DNA from: a virus
Strand: one strand, 5' to 3'
Length of the DNA stretch: 32,126 bases
Virus record (IMG/VR): IMGVR_UViG_3300028025_003819
Coordinates: 1-32,126 of that record
In this document: positions 9,363 through 17,926 of the stretch, piece after piece
Position numbering within the stretch: position 1 is the stretch's first letter
How the letters are laid out: each line of letters begins with the position of its first letter
Made by a program: the position numbers and the translations under genes
The notes under the pieces: generated by a model
The model's database searches: none
Seen by the model: the letters and a program-made list of their open reading frames with translations, nothing else
Told to the model about the DNA's origin: nothing

Positions 9363-10049
9363 TTACGGAGTGAATACTCTGTCAATGATCTTTCCATATG
9401 ATGCGTTTCCGCCAATAGAATTATCGGTTGAGCCAAGTAGACGGAACGAAGCAGGGAAAACCGTTGCTTCATTTCTACGAACACCAACTGTTACTGTGTC
9501 CATTGAAAGTGCACGATAAGCAACGTAGATTCTTTCTACCTTCTTACCTGTGGTTGCCTTTTCTTCAGGTCCTGGACCTACCAAGCAAAGACTTCTTTCA
9601 ATTGGGGAAACACCTAGCGATCCTGCATTGATGTTGAAAACATCTAGGTCTGCACCTGATGCTGTCAAGTCACCTGCTGCACCTCCAACGACTACAAGAA
9701 GATTCTCAAGAGTAGCTTCTGTAAGAGTTGTGTTAAGCATAACTCTTTGACCTTGCTTGAAGATCTTAGCTACGTCAAGAAGTTGATCAACCTGTACTTC
9801 GCCGTAATCTGGTTCAAAAGAAAGTTCAGCACCTTCTGATGTATAACCAACTGACTCCCACTTAGAGCTTGCTACCAGATTATCTGGATTCTGAAGACTC
9901 TTAACGGTTGTTGCTGCCTGAAGAGAACCCTTAACGCCTGTTGCGTTAACCAAGTGCTCTTCTGTAAGTTCTGTATCTACTGCTGATGAGTTGCCTACAT
10001 AGAGAGCACCTGCACCAACAATAATATTATTTGCATTACCAATTGCCAT
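9363..10049 (-). CDS. Major tail protein
   Basis: 228 residues, forming the tail tube. Position between the tail terminator and the chaperone pair, size, and a beta-rich composition all fit. The N-terminus (AIGNANNIIVGAGALYVG) and the stretch GYTSEGAELSFEPDYGEVQVDQLLD are typical of major tail proteins of actinobacterial and Firmicute siphoviruses. The ATG at 10049 is 14 nt from an AGGAGG site, an unusually long spacing, with the perfect palindrome GTGTAAATTTACAC in between. A strong hairpin follows the gene. As expected for an abundant product, there are putative expression signals both before and after it. Confidence is high on context, moderate on family detail. Confidence 0.88.
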   Translation of the reverse strand: MAIGNANNIIVGAGALYVGNSSAVDTELTEEHLVNATGVKGSLQAATTVKSLQNPDNLVASSKWESVGYTSEGAELSFEPDYGEVQVDQLLDVAKIFKQGQRVMLNTTLTEATLENLLVVVGGAAGDLTASGADLDVFNINAGSLGVSPIERSLCLVGPGPEEKATTGKKVERIYVAYRALSMDTVTVGVRRNEATVFPASFRLLGSTDNSIGGNASYGKIIDRVFTP

Positions 10050-10050
10050 A

Positions 10051-10069
10051 GTGTAAATTTACACCTCCT
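10051..10069 (-). promoter_or_regulatory. AGGAGG site separated from the start by a palindrome
   Basis: On the minus strand AGGAGG (10069-10064) is followed by the perfect palindrome GTGTAAATTTACAC (10064-10051) and then the major tail ATG (10049). A 5-bp stem with an AATT loop would loop out the spacer and bring the ribosome binding site to a normal distance. Confidence 0.5.
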
Positions 10070-10128
10070 GTCATTTTAAACGATTTGACTTTCGTGGCTT
10101 GCTTCCTCTAGATAATAATACCACGAGT

Positions 10129-10134
10129 ATTATA
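10129..10134 (-). promoter_or_regulatory. Candidate -10 box (TATAAT) for the major tail gene
   Basis: A perfect TATAAT on the minus strand overlaps the stop of the tail terminator gene and would give a ~70-nt leader before the major tail ATG. A 7-bp hairpin (10115-10133) overlaps it. No good -35 box is visible, so this could be chance in AT-rich DNA. Confidence 0.3.
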
Positions 10135-10672
10135 CCTTAGTATAGTCGTATGTAAGGACTAAAGAAGTAACAAATTTAGGCTTAAAACTGTCAATTCTCT
10201 TTTCATCAAGTATATAATTAGCCTGATCGCATTTAACATACTTAAACTTAATTTCTGAATCTTGGGCAAAATCATTAATTTCCTGAGCAGATACATCAAA
10301 CTTACTTAGTGCCTCATGTATAAAACTTCTTACATAGTAAATCTGAGACATTTCTCCAATTATAGTTAAAACTGCTTTTTCACAGTTAATAAACCATTTA
10401 GTATCTGATGATGGAGAATATAGAAAGTCATATATTACAAATGGGGTAACATCTGTACTAGCTGCCTGAGTTTCAGATACTGGAAAAAATGGTGTAAAAT
10501 CTGGATATTTATGAGGAGACCAAATGCAAATTCCAGCAATTCTAGTCTCATAGGCTGCATCTGTTTCTCCACTATTTTTTGGGTTTGCTGCTTTGGCTGC
10601 AAGGTAATCTTTATTAAACTCATCCCAAAGATATTCTGTAATAATCTTAATTGGAAGTTTTTTATAATTCAT
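10130..10672 (-). CDS. Tail terminator protein (probable)
   Basis: 180 residues. It lies just before the major tail gene, the usual place of the tail terminator that caps the tail tube and joins it to the head. The N-terminus is helical (KLPIKIITEYLWDEFNKDY), followed by a region with strands around TPFVIYDFLYSPSSDTKWFINCEKAVLTIIG and a C-terminal strand FVTSLVLTYDY, a layout compatible with the lambda gpU and SPP1 gp17 fold. The start codon overlaps the stop of the previous gene. Function is inferred from gene order and general shape, not from a diagnostic motif. Confidence 0.65.
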   Translation of the reverse strand: MNYKKLPIKIITEYLWDEFNKDYLAAKAANPKNSGETDAAYETRIAGICIWSPHKYPDFTPFFPVSETQAASTDVTPFVIYDFLYSPSSDTKWFINCEKAVLTIIGEMSQIYYVRSFIHEALSKFDVSAQEINDFAQDSEIKFKYVKCDQANYILDEKRIDSFKPKFVTSLVLTYDYTKV

Positions 10673-11397
10673 TACTTTAGCCTCCTAACAATGCTACTAG
10701 CGGATTTAGCTGCTTCTTGTGCCATACCTTCTATTTTACCAGCAGATACCCTAGCAAGTGCAATCTTTGATTCATTTGCTATTCCACGCTCAATTTTTTG
10801 GAAGAATCCTAAGTCTCTTAAAGCATCATCTGCCATTGAAGTCATAAATGCATTAAAGGTTTCTGTAAATGAGTTCTCAACTTCTGTGCCTCCAGGGTTT
10901 GCCACATATACCTGTTTCTTTGAGTAGAACTCTCCTTCATACTCAAATTTAAGATATTCTGAATCTTGTGCTTTAATATTTAGCGGTATTCCGTTTTCCA
11001 TTACAAAGGCTCTATTTTCAAAAACATATCCACTATCTCCAGGAAGAACAGATTGGGTAAAATTATAAGTTAGCACTGGCTTTGTTCTATTGTTTACAGA
11101 TCCTTCAAAAAGTCTTGATCCTTTATTTCCAGTTCTTCCTGGCTCATAAAGGTGATGAAAGCTATTGTTATTCATTCTTGCCAAGTTGTCCACATATGCT
11201 TCAAAGTATTTAGCTATGAGTTTTAAGCCCTGCTCTTGTATTCTTGGTTTTTGCTCATTGTTTATTTGATTAATAAGTTCTGAATTAAACTTTACTGTTG
11301 CAACAATTTTTTCAACCATATTTCCAGTTCTAATATGTTTTTTCTTATTAGCCTTAGTTACGGTATCTAAAGATGAGGTGTTTATCCTTCTAGCCAT
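10672..11397 (-). CDS. Neck or tail-completion protein (HK97 gp10-like position)
   Basis: 241 residues. It starts at ATG 11397, overlapping the stop of the head closure gene, and its stop overlaps the next start, so it is part of a tightly coupled neck operon. The N-terminus is basic; the middle contains FNSELINQINNEQKPRIQEQ and a helix-rich stretch, and the C-terminus is Ala/Ser/Lys-rich helical. In siphoviruses this slot between the stopper and the tail terminator is occupied by the HK97 gp10-like or minor capsid and tail-completion protein. No catalytic motif is seen. The assignment is positional. Confidence 0.55.
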   Translation of the reverse strand: MARRINTSSLDTVTKANKKKHIRTGNMVEKIVATVKFNSELINQINNEQKPRIQEQGLKLIAKYFEAYVDNLARMNNNSFHHLYEPGRTGNKGSRLFEGSVNNRTKPVLTYNFTQSVLPGDSGYVFENRAFVMENGIPLNIKAQDSEYLKFEYEGEFYSKKQVYVANPGGTEVENSFTETFNAFMTSMADDALRDLGFFQKIERGIANESKIALARVSAGKIEGMAQEAAKSASSIVRRLK

Positions 11398-11840
11398 TAT
11401 AATGACTCCAGGGTTTGGATTTCCTGTCTTTGTAGTACTGTTTCATACTCAATTACTCTACCATCAAAATCAATAATTGGTGTGCTTCCTCTTGGCTCAA
11501 AGATTGTTGCACCATCTACACCACCCTGACTAGATATGGTATCACCCTCAGTCCATACAACACCAGATGAGTTTCTAATTGCAACCACTCTGTCTTCAGA
11601 ATTTATTGCAGCTTTTGATCTAATCTTTACAATATTACTAACTGCTGTTAGGTAGTTCTTAATATCAACCGCACTTGAATTATCTGAGATTGTATCTCTA
11701 ACTATACCTTTTGCGGAGCATAGGATTGTCCTACTATTTACCCAAGTTTTCATTACTGCACCAGTATTTTGATCCTGAGTTTTTGTTGGAACATAAATGT
11801 CTGCCTTCATGGTGTATGATGATCCAGTTAAACAAATCAT
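11397..11840 (-). CDS. Head closure (stopper) protein, probable
   Basis: 147 residues. The ATG at 11840 follows the TAATAA end of the connector gene directly. A second in-frame ATG (residue 11, at 11810) is possible and would start at MKADIYVPTKTQDQNTG, a typical beginning for head closure proteins, which often open with a short strand and a GxxxxTW-like segment (here GAVMKTWVNSRTILCSAKG). The rest is beta-rich. Position after the head-tail adaptor and before the gp10-like gene fits an SPP1 gp16-type stopper. Confidence is moderate because the call rests on order and composition. Confidence 0.6.
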   Translation of the reverse strand: MICLTGSSYTMKADIYVPTKTQDQNTGAVMKTWVNSRTILCSAKGIVRDTISDNSSAVDIKNYLTAVSNIVKIRSKAAINSEDRVVAIRNSSGVVWTEGDTISSQGGVDGATIFEPRGSTPIIDFDGRVIEYETVLQRQEIQTLESL

Positions 11841-11843
11841 TTA

Positions 11844-12992
11844 TTACACCGCCCAGATATCAAATCTCTTATAAGGAGAAATTAAATTATCAACAATTAT
11901 GTTTCCTGTTGCGGATCCTGGATTAAATTCAATTGAGTAGGCATCATTTTTAATTGACTTAACGCCTTTCTTTCTATAGCCATAGTCTGAACAAATCATA
12001 TCTGATGCTAGTTCACAGGCTGCCTGATTAATGTCAACTGGTATGTACTTCCAGCCATACTCTCCACGAATTATATATGAGCTATTTTTTTCAAAGAATC
12101 CATGATTTTTTAATACACTTACATCTGTCCATTCGCCAATGTTTTCTCCAGATAACGTAACCTTTAGATTATACTTACTTGAAGAAATTGCTAATGGATA
12201 CTCTAAAAGATTTACTGATGGGTCTTCTGTAGCATCATAAACTGTTTCATCGTCTTTTATAATCTTGTCATAAGACTCAATTCTTTGACCCAAAAATAGC
12301 AAATCAGTTCCCTGACCAATTGTTCCAACAGACTTGTATTTGAATGTAAATGAGTCATTAATAATTGAGTTAATAACTAGTCTTGCTCTTTTTTCTTCTT
12401 TTACTAATTGGGCAAGCGTTGCTTCTCCTGGACCAGGATTTGATGAAACAATGGTTATATCACCATAGTCTGCAATCTCCTGTGCAGTTGCATATGGTCT
12501 AATTAAGTTGCCGTAAAATTCATCTTCTGTATATGTATTTGCGTCAATTGCTTGTATTTCAATCTTTAATCTTCTGTCGTATGCAGTTACTTCTTGATTT
12601 AAAATTAAATTAAAGGTGTTTGTTACATGTGTAGCTGTTCCAGACTGTGTGGCAGTTGAAGTTCCAGTTGTTGTGTTTGTCACAGTAAATTGAGAATTTG
12701 ACCTAGTTGCAATTACAACATTTGATTTATTTAGGCTAGATCCAGTTGTTGTGGTTAATCCAGTAATGGTAACTACGTCTCCAACAGCAAAAGTGTTTGA
12801 TGCTGTATAGGTAATTGTTGTACCATTTCCAGAGGCTGCCGTTACTGTCGCCTTTTTTAATAAAGACTCATCAGATTGTATGTAATCTTCTAGGTCTAGG
12901 TCATATACGTTAAACACAACCGAGTCTGTTCCAGTTGGAGCAAGATATGGAATGGTTAAGGTGTCACCATCAGATCTTAGGTATTCTTTCAT
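11844..12992 (-). CDS. Head-tail connector/adaptor protein with inserted FCCH-like module
   Basis: 382 residues. The C-terminal half contains a helical adaptor-like core: TAQEIADYG, then DINQAACELASDMICSDYGYRKKGVKS, followed by the FNPGSATGNIIVDNLISPYKR ending common to connectors of this type. Residues about 49-123 are a Ser/Thr-rich beta module with the pattern ITYTASNTFAVGDVVTITGL...NSQFTVTN, strongly resembling the insert in the minor tail protein at 261-989. It sits 3 nt after the preceding gene and two genes after the capsid gene. The adaptor function is inferred from order and the C-terminal pattern; the module duplication is seen directly. Confidence 0.6.
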   Translation of the reverse strand: MKEYLRSDGDTLTIPYLAPTGTDSVVFNVYDLDLEDYIQSDESLLKKATVTAASGNGTTITYTASNTFAVGDVVTITGLTTTTGSSLNKSNVVIATRSNSQFTVTNTTTGTSTATQSGTATHVTNTFNLILNQEVTAYDRRLKIEIQAIDANTYTEDEFYGNLIRPYATAQEIADYGDITIVSSNPGPGEATLAQLVKEEKRARLVINSIINDSFTFKYKSVGTIGQGTDLLFLGQRIESYDKIIKDDETVYDATEDPSVNLLEYPLAISSSKYNLKVTLSGENIGEWTDVSVLKNHGFFEKNSSYIIRGEYGWKYIPVDINQAACELASDMICSDYGYRKKGVKSIKNDAYSIEFNPGSATGNIIVDNLISPYKRFDIWAV

Positions 12993-12995
12993 TTG

Positions 12996-13421
12996 CTATA
13001 GTTTTACCCCATAAAATCCAGCGACTTCTTCTGGGGTAGCCTCCCTTACTTCATCTTTTGCTCTTGCTAAGATATCATTTGCCTTTTCTTTTGGCATGGA
13101 CTTATATGGCTGGTCAATTGTAAAAATTACACCATTTCCAACATTTAAAGCCCCTCTTGGATGGATCATTTTCAATAGTGTAAAGTCTTGTTTGGTTGTC
13201 TTGACAGATTCTTTTTCTATAACAACAACTTCTTCTTTTACTTCTTCAACCGCATCTGTTGATGACACTTGTGACTCTAAATCATTTTCATACTGATCAA
13301 TAGTGATTCCTGAGCTTTCAATAGCCTTTAGAATATCTGCTTTTTTAGCACCAGTAGGGTACTCAACATCATACATCATGCAGATGGTTTTTAATTCATA
13401 AACTGTTTTATCTTTAAACAC
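12996..13421 (-). CDS. Small virion-cassette protein with SAP/HeH-like N-terminus
   Basis: 141 residues, starting at GTG 13421 behind AGGAGG with a 5-nt spacer, a very good site. Residues 1-40 (VYELKTICMMYDVEYPTGAKKADILKAIESSG) have the helix-extension-helix pattern of SAP, HeH or Rho-N-type nucleic-acid-binding motifs. An acidic linker follows, and then a C-terminal part with HPRGALNVGNGVIFTIDQPYKSMPKEKANDILARAK. Small proteins with a HeH domain are commonly found just after the capsid gene in siphoviruses of Gram-positive hosts, but the exact role (decoration, connector or DNA contact) is unknown. Confidence 0.6.
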   Translation of the reverse strand: MFKDKTVYELKTICMMYDVEYPTGAKKADILKAIESSGITIDQYENDLESQVSSTDAVEEVKEEVVVIEKESVKTTKQDFTLLKMIHPRGALNVGNGVIFTIDQPYKSMPKEKANDILARAKDEVREATPEEVAGFYGVKL

Positions 13422-13457
13422 AAAATCCTCCTATCATAAATTATACACTAGAAATAG

Positions 13458-13486
13458 AACAGGGGCTGCAAAAAGCAGCCCCTGTT
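13458..13486 (-). terminator. Strong hairpin after the major capsid gene
   Basis: A 12-bp perfect stem (AACAGGGGCTGC paired with GCAGCCCCTGTT) with a 5-nt loop lies between the capsid stop (13503) and the next start (13421). Read leftwards it is followed by TTCTATTTC rather than a clean U-run. It probably causes partial termination or protects the capsid mRNA, as at the equivalent site after the major tail gene. Confidence 0.6.
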
Positions 13487-13502
13487 TTTGGTAGAGAATT
13501 AG

Positions 13503-14537
13503 TTATGCCTGTTCTGCGTATGCAATAGCAGACTTCTCTTCTACAGCTACACCCATACGGACGTATACTGTGTACTCCATTGTGTCCTTCTTTGGCTTGA
13601 ATTCACGATGTACGGTTACATCACGCTGGAAGCCCCAGATTCTGTTGCTTGGGAGTGTTAGATCAATGTAATTATCTGGGTACAATGGTACTTCAAGTAC
13701 TGGAAGACCGAAGATCATGTACTGAGCTCCAGCTGGTCCACCAATTTGTGGAAGCTGTCCATCAATAACACGAGTTGCTACTGCTTCTGGTACTGTACCG
13801 ATATTACGAAGTGCCGAGATAAGCTCTTGTAGGTGCTTGGAGTTCATGTAGAACTTAAGATCCTGACGGCGAGCCTTGAACTTACGAGGTAGAGCATTGT
13901 AAACTGCTTCAATCGCTTCTAGCGATAGAGCTGTTGTTCCTGCTGCACCGTTATCCCATAGAGAAGTCATTGTAGCCTTTGCTGCTGCTGCTTCGTGTGC
14001 ACCCAAGTAGGATGTGTCACGAATCTGCTTAATGAATCCATTAAGTGTGCTCTGGTAGTAACCAGATGTTGCACCTGCTGCACCGTTGATAGCAATATCC
14101 TCAAGGTCGTTTCCGAACTGAGTTGCCATCAAGCGTACAATGTGATCTTCTAGCTGCTCGCCTTCAATGTTATCCTCTAGGGATTCTGTTGAAAGTTCGT
14201 AATCTAGACGGAACTTTGTTGTTGTAAGTTCAATCTTTGTGAACGCTGGAGCTGCATTAGTACCTGTCTGCTCAGCCTGAGTTGCCTTAGCAACCAAACG
14301 TGAACCAACACGAACCTTATCCAATTCCATTGTGTTAGCTCTCATAACGACCTTGCGACCATCATTAGCGAGAACCATTTCATCAAAGATGTAATCAATG
14401 AACTGTCGTGACTGCTCTGGGTTTAGTACACCACCATTATCATTAGAGTTACCCTGTGCTGTCATAGCACCTGGGGATTCTAGTGGGGATAGTACTGTAC
14501 CACTTGCTGCAGCCTTTTCAATAATATTATCACTCAT
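13503..14537 (-). CDS. Major capsid protein (HK97 fold)
   Basis: 344 residues. It lies immediately after the protease-scaffold gene, as expected, and is followed by a strong hairpin. The sequence has the HK97-type order: an N-terminal arm, a long helix near VLNPEQSRQFIDYIFDEM, an E-loop region around RLVAKATQAEQTGTNAAPAFTKIELTTTKF, a spine-helix region with NDLEDIAINGA, a P-domain segment (LKFYMNSKHLQELISALRN) and a C-terminal part with a FGLPVLEVPLYPD turn. Its codons look more biased to C-ending and CGT forms than those of its neighbours, suggesting high expression. Confidence is high. Confidence 0.92.
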   Translation of the reverse strand: MSDNIIEKAAASGTVLSPLESPGAMTAQGNSNDNGGVLNPEQSRQFIDYIFDEMVLANDGRKVVMRANTMELDKVRVGSRLVAKATQAEQTGTNAAPAFTKIELTTTKFRLDYELSTESLEDNIEGEQLEDHIVRLMATQFGNDLEDIAINGAAGATSGYYQSTLNGFIKQIRDTSYLGAHEAAAAKATMTSLWDNGAAGTTALSLEAIEAVYNALPRKFKARRQDLKFYMNSKHLQELISALRNIGTVPEAVATRVIDGQLPQIGGPAGAQYMIFGLPVLEVPLYPDNYIDLTLPSNRIWGFQRDVTVHREFKPKKDTMEYTVYVRMGVAVEEKSAIAYAEQA

Positions 14538-14565
14538 TTTTTTATTTCACCTGCCTTTTCATTTT

Positions 14566-16329
14566 TTAATTTAGGTATTCTGCGGAGCCGAGGAAGCGTC
14601 CACCCCACGCTGATTTTTTCATCGTGGTAGTCTTCTCTGGAGAATTTTCCAATTCACCAGACTTCTTTACTGCTGTATCCTCTTCTACAGCTTCCATTCT
14701 TCCGTTGATAGAAGAGATTGCATTTGTGATATCTGCTAGTGCCTTATTTAGGTCATCGTTGTTTGATTCAATTGTTGAGATCTTGTCAGTCAAAGCCTTT
14801 GTAACTTCTGCTACTGTATTTGTTACAGCAATCATTGTTTCATTGTTCTTTGCTACCGATCCTTCTAATGTACTTGCAACAAAATCTTTAATTTCATTTA
14901 AAGCCTTTTCAATATCAGTTGCCTCACCATCTTCGGTGGAAGGTTCTTCAGTTACTTCTTCTGTAACTTCTTCGGCTGCTTCTGCAACCTCTGCATCTTC
15001 AGAAACTTCGTCAGACTTAGCAAGTTCTTCTTCTACTACTGTATCTTCTGATACTTCAGCATCTTCAACAACTACTTCATCAACGGTTACTTCTTCTTCT
15101 ACAGTTTCTACTGTTGTGTCTTCTGTGTTTTCAGCCACTTCAACACCTCCTTTGATAATTTGGTTGGCAACTGACTGTGTTTCAATTGCCTTTTTTACTA
15201 CCTCATTTGGTAGTAAGCCTATGTTTACGCCAATGGATTTAGCAACTTTTGCTGCCCAGGATCTTAGCGTGTTCATTTTATGTCCAACCTTTGTATCTGT
15301 TGGTTTCCATGAGTTTCCTTCTTTTCTATAAACTGTTATAACTACTGCAGGATCATCTGGTGTACCAGTAACACTTACAGAAGAGTTAGGTACATTAATT
15401 TTACCATTGCTTACTACTCTTGTTATCTTTCCACGAGCAGTTCCACCTGAAGAGTTCCATTGAACAAAATCTCCAACAGAATATGAGCCTTTATGCATCT
15501 CATTATCTTCTTTTTTCTTTTTCTTGTCCTGCTCTAAATCTGACTTAAATTTCTTTTTTTGATCTGCATACTTGTTTGGAGTTTCTTCATTTGTTACAAC
15601 ATTTTGTGCCTTAATCATAGCAAATACTGCTTTAGCAACATTTTCTTGTGTAACTTCATCAATCCAACCGATTGATTTTAGGTCATCTCCACAATTTGCA
15701 CACGCATGTGCTTCATTTTCATCTGTGTATGCAAGCTCATCTGTCTCGCACCAGAACACATTCTGGATATTGGACTTGTTAAAAATACCATCTGCAATTG
15801 ATGCACCTTGTAGATCTTTTTGAATTGAAAAAATATTAGCAAGTTGATTTGCAGGTGAGTCAACAAGGGATAGCTCTACTAAGTCATAGTCTTTAATAAT
15901 TCTAACGGTAGATTGTGATTCTGCATCAAGAACTGGTTCTGAGTCTTTTACGTTACCGCCAATTGAAAAACCAGTTAGAGTGCCATCTAATACCATTTCC
16001 CAGATATCGGTAGCACCCTTTGAAATATAGGCATCAACGTATACGCCATTGTATTGCTTGTTTGTTCCTGCGTCAAAAAACGACTCTGTTCTAAAGTTAA
16101 CAACTTTACCTGCAGGAATTGGCTGATGCATGAGGCGAACATTGCCTCTAAAGTTTTCAAATGCTTTTTGGGATGCCTCAGCAGTTACTCTGTCACCCTG
16201 ACGATCAACATTATCAAGGGTCGCAAAACCAGATACGATTCTCTTTTCTACGTCCACCTTAGAGATGGGCATGGTCAAAGTTACCTGTTGACCGTTGGTA
16301 GTAAGAGATGCCTTTTGTAAATCTACCAT
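14566..16329 (-). CDS. XkdF-like prohead serine protease fused to acidic scaffold-like region
   Basis: 587 residues. Residues ~20-170 match the XkdF/S78-type capsid maturation protease: H68 in RLMHQP, S122 in LTGFSIGG, and the ELSLVDSPANQ motif at 152-162. C194, H208, C210 and C213 could bind one zinc. Residues ~281-350 (GDFVQWNSSGGTARGKITRV...TGTPDDPAVVI) resemble the HVA1/TUDOR-like domain. Residues ~396-472 are almost all Glu, Asp, Val and Thr, and ~473-552 form a coiled coil, the usual makeup of a scaffold. The protein would cut itself and the scaffold during head maturation. No clear ribosome binding site precedes ATG 16329; a TATAAT lies 9 nt upstream. Confidence 0.85.
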   Translation of the reverse strand: MVDLQKASLTTNGQQVTLTMPISKVDVEKRIVSGFATLDNVDRQGDRVTAEASQKAFENFRGNVRLMHQPIPAGKVVNFRTESFFDAGTNKQYNGVYVDAYISKGATDIWEMVLDGTLTGFSIGGNVKDSEPVLDAESQSTVRIIKDYDLVELSLVDSPANQLANIFSIQKDLQGASIADGIFNKSNIQNVFWCETDELAYTDENEAHACANCGDDLKSIGWIDEVTQENVAKAVFAMIKAQNVVTNEETPNKYADQKKKFKSDLEQDKKKKKEDNEMHKGSYSVGDFVQWNSSGGTARGKITRVVSNGKINVPNSSVSVTGTPDDPAVVITVYRKEGNSWKPTDTKVGHKMNTLRSWAAKVAKSIGVNIGLLPNEVVKKAIETQSVANQIIKGGVEVAENTEDTTVETVEEEVTVDEVVVEDAEVSEDTVVEEELAKSDEVSEDAEVAEAAEEVTEEVTEEPSTEDGEATDIEKALNEIKDFVASTLEGSVAKNNETMIAVTNTVAEVTKALTDKISTIESNNDDLNKALADITNAISSINGRMEAVEEDTAVKKSGELENSPEKTTTMKKSAWGGRFLGSAEYLN

Positions 16330-16343
16330 AACATTTTAATTAT

Positions 16344-16370
16344 ATAACACTTTCGTTATTATAGTGTTAT
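16344..16370 (-). other. Hairpin at the portal stop codon
   Basis: ATAACACT (16344-16351) and AGTGTTAT (16363-16370) form an 8-bp inverted repeat that includes the portal stop and lies just before the protease gene. It may be an RNA processing or attenuation hairpin in the head operon. TATAAT sequences within it could instead be a promoter for the protease gene. Confidence 0.35.
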
Positions 16371-17926
16371 GCTTGCTGTCTGCCTTCGCCTTGAGGAACT
16401 CTAGCACCAGTTCCAGTATCTGCAGTGTTTGCTTCTCTTTGCTGATCTCTATTTCTATTTCCTGAAGCCTGAGTTGCTTGTTCTGCACGACCTTGTGCTG
16501 TTAACTGAACAGGAACATCTCCATTTGGAAGGGCTGTCATACCTTTTCTAGACCTAACTTCATTGGGTAAAATAACCTGCATACGAAGATATCTTTCGTC
16601 AATTTTTGACTGAGTGTCTTCATCTGTAAGAGTTAATTCATTAAACTTAAGCTTAAACATGTCTGTTTTTTCAGCAATAATTCTATTCATGCTCTTTTCA
16701 AGTGCGTCTTGTTCTGGACGACATACTTGATCTTTAAAGGTTCTATCTGCTTCACGAGCATTTGCAAGTGAGATATTTTCAGCAGCACCGACCTTTGAAA
16801 TAGGAACACGATGTGCCATCAAAACTTCGCTAAGGTTTGATCTGCGATATTTATCAAACGATCCTTCCTGCACACCTGCTTCTACTGCTTCCATTTTTAC
16901 GTCAATCTTTTGACCATTTTCGTCACCAGGAATTGGAACAACAAGAGTTCTATGTGATTGACCACGAAGGTTATTTTGGAAAAATTCAAACAACTTTGTT
17001 TCTGCGTCCTTAGAAAGCTTTGCACCTTTAACCCAGAAAATGTATCTTGGAGTTGCTTTATTCTCAAAGTATTCAAGATTAAATCTTGATGCAAACTCTG
17101 TACCTGCCATGGCATTTTTTGCTGCAACAATTGCAGGAATTCCATAGTATGTATTCATTGGCGTATAGCTTTTTAGGTGAATAATTTCATTTGGTCGTGC
17201 ATCTACACCAAATGGGTTTGGCTGTGATGTGTCCTGAAAGTTTCTAAAGAATACTGCTTTACCTTGAACAATCTGAACAAATCCATCACGAAGACGGCGA
17301 ATACGAATTGTTGCTGCAGGTATGTGACCAATATAGCCAATCTCTCCAGTTACCTTACGACCAATTTCAAGGTATCCATTTCCAGTTGCTTCTTTGTCAA
17401 TATAAGCTTTAATAAGGGTTGATGTAAAGGTGTCTTCGTCATTTCTTGACTCCAACCATTCTTGAACTTCTTGCTTTACTATATCAATTCTTCTGCGTCT
17501 TTTTGACAAAAGAGTTGGATCTTCAACATCTTCAATCATCTGTAAAACTTTTAAGGTTGGCTCAAGGCTATAACCAAGACCAACAATGTTTGCAACCTTT
17601 GCGTTAATTGCAGCAAAATTAGCTGCAGAAACTTCATAAAGTTTTGCTAGTGAAGAAAGGTTATAGTTTGGTTCTACTACGTCAAATAGACCATACCCAT
17701 ACTTATCTGGAATAATCTGCTTAGAATCTGAGTTGTCTCCAGAAATGGAGTTTTGATCTGCTTTTTCTAGCTTTCTTTTGGCACTTCTTTTAAAATTTGT
17801 ATGTAGTCCACCAAGGCTTTTTAGCAATTCCTCTGAATCAAAGTTGAACTCATCTGAGGAGTTTCCAGAAATAGATTCCGATTTTGTTGTGTCCATAGAC
17901 ACCCCACTGATATTAACTTCTTCCAT
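16367..17926 (-). CDS. Portal protein (PBSX/HK97-type)
   Basis: 519 residues from the preferred ATG at 17926; a longer frame from ATG 17965 adds 13 residues but has no ribosome binding site, whereas GGAGAGAGG lies 12 nt before 17926. The dodecameric portal is the DNA channel at the head vertex. Diagnostic segments include an IWV-type middle region and MAHRVPISKVGAAENISLANAREADRTFKDQV, the typical PBSX-family portal motif where the stem and clip helices begin, plus HLKSYTPMNTYYGIPAIVAAKNA. The Gln-rich disordered C-terminus is common. The start overlaps the upstream gene by 14 nt. The terminase expected upstream is absent from this window. Confidence 0.9.
   Translation of the reverse strand: MEEVNISGVSMDTTKSESISGNSSDEFNFDSEELLKSLGGLHTNFKRSAKRKLEKADQNSISGDNSDSKQIIPDKYGYGLFDVVEPNYNLSSLAKLYEVSAANFAAINAKVANIVGLGYSLEPTLKVLQMIEDVEDPTLLSKRRRRIDIVKQEVQEWLESRNDEDTFTSTLIKAYIDKEATGNGYLEIGRKVTGEIGYIGHIPAATIRIRRLRDGFVQIVQGKAVFFRNFQDTSQPNPFGVDARPNEIIHLKSYTPMNTYYGIPAIVAAKNAMAGTEFASRFNLEYFENKATPRYIFWVKGAKLSKDAETKLFEFFQNNLRGQSHRTLVVPIPGDENGQKIDVKMEAVEAGVQEGSFDKYRRSNLSEVLMAHRVPISKVGAAENISLANAREADRTFKDQVCRPEQDALEKSMNRIIAEKTDMFKLKFNELTLTDEDTQSKIDERYLRMQVILPNEVRSRKGMTALPNGDVPVQLTAQGRAEQATQASGNRNRDQQREANTADTGTGARVPQGEGRQQA

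Noticed and set aside
14624-15331. Long plus-strand open frame (235 codons) opposite the protease-scaffold gene
   Set aside because: Its Ser/Thr-rich product is a mirror of the Glu/Asp/Val codons of the scaffold region; no ribosome site or independent support.
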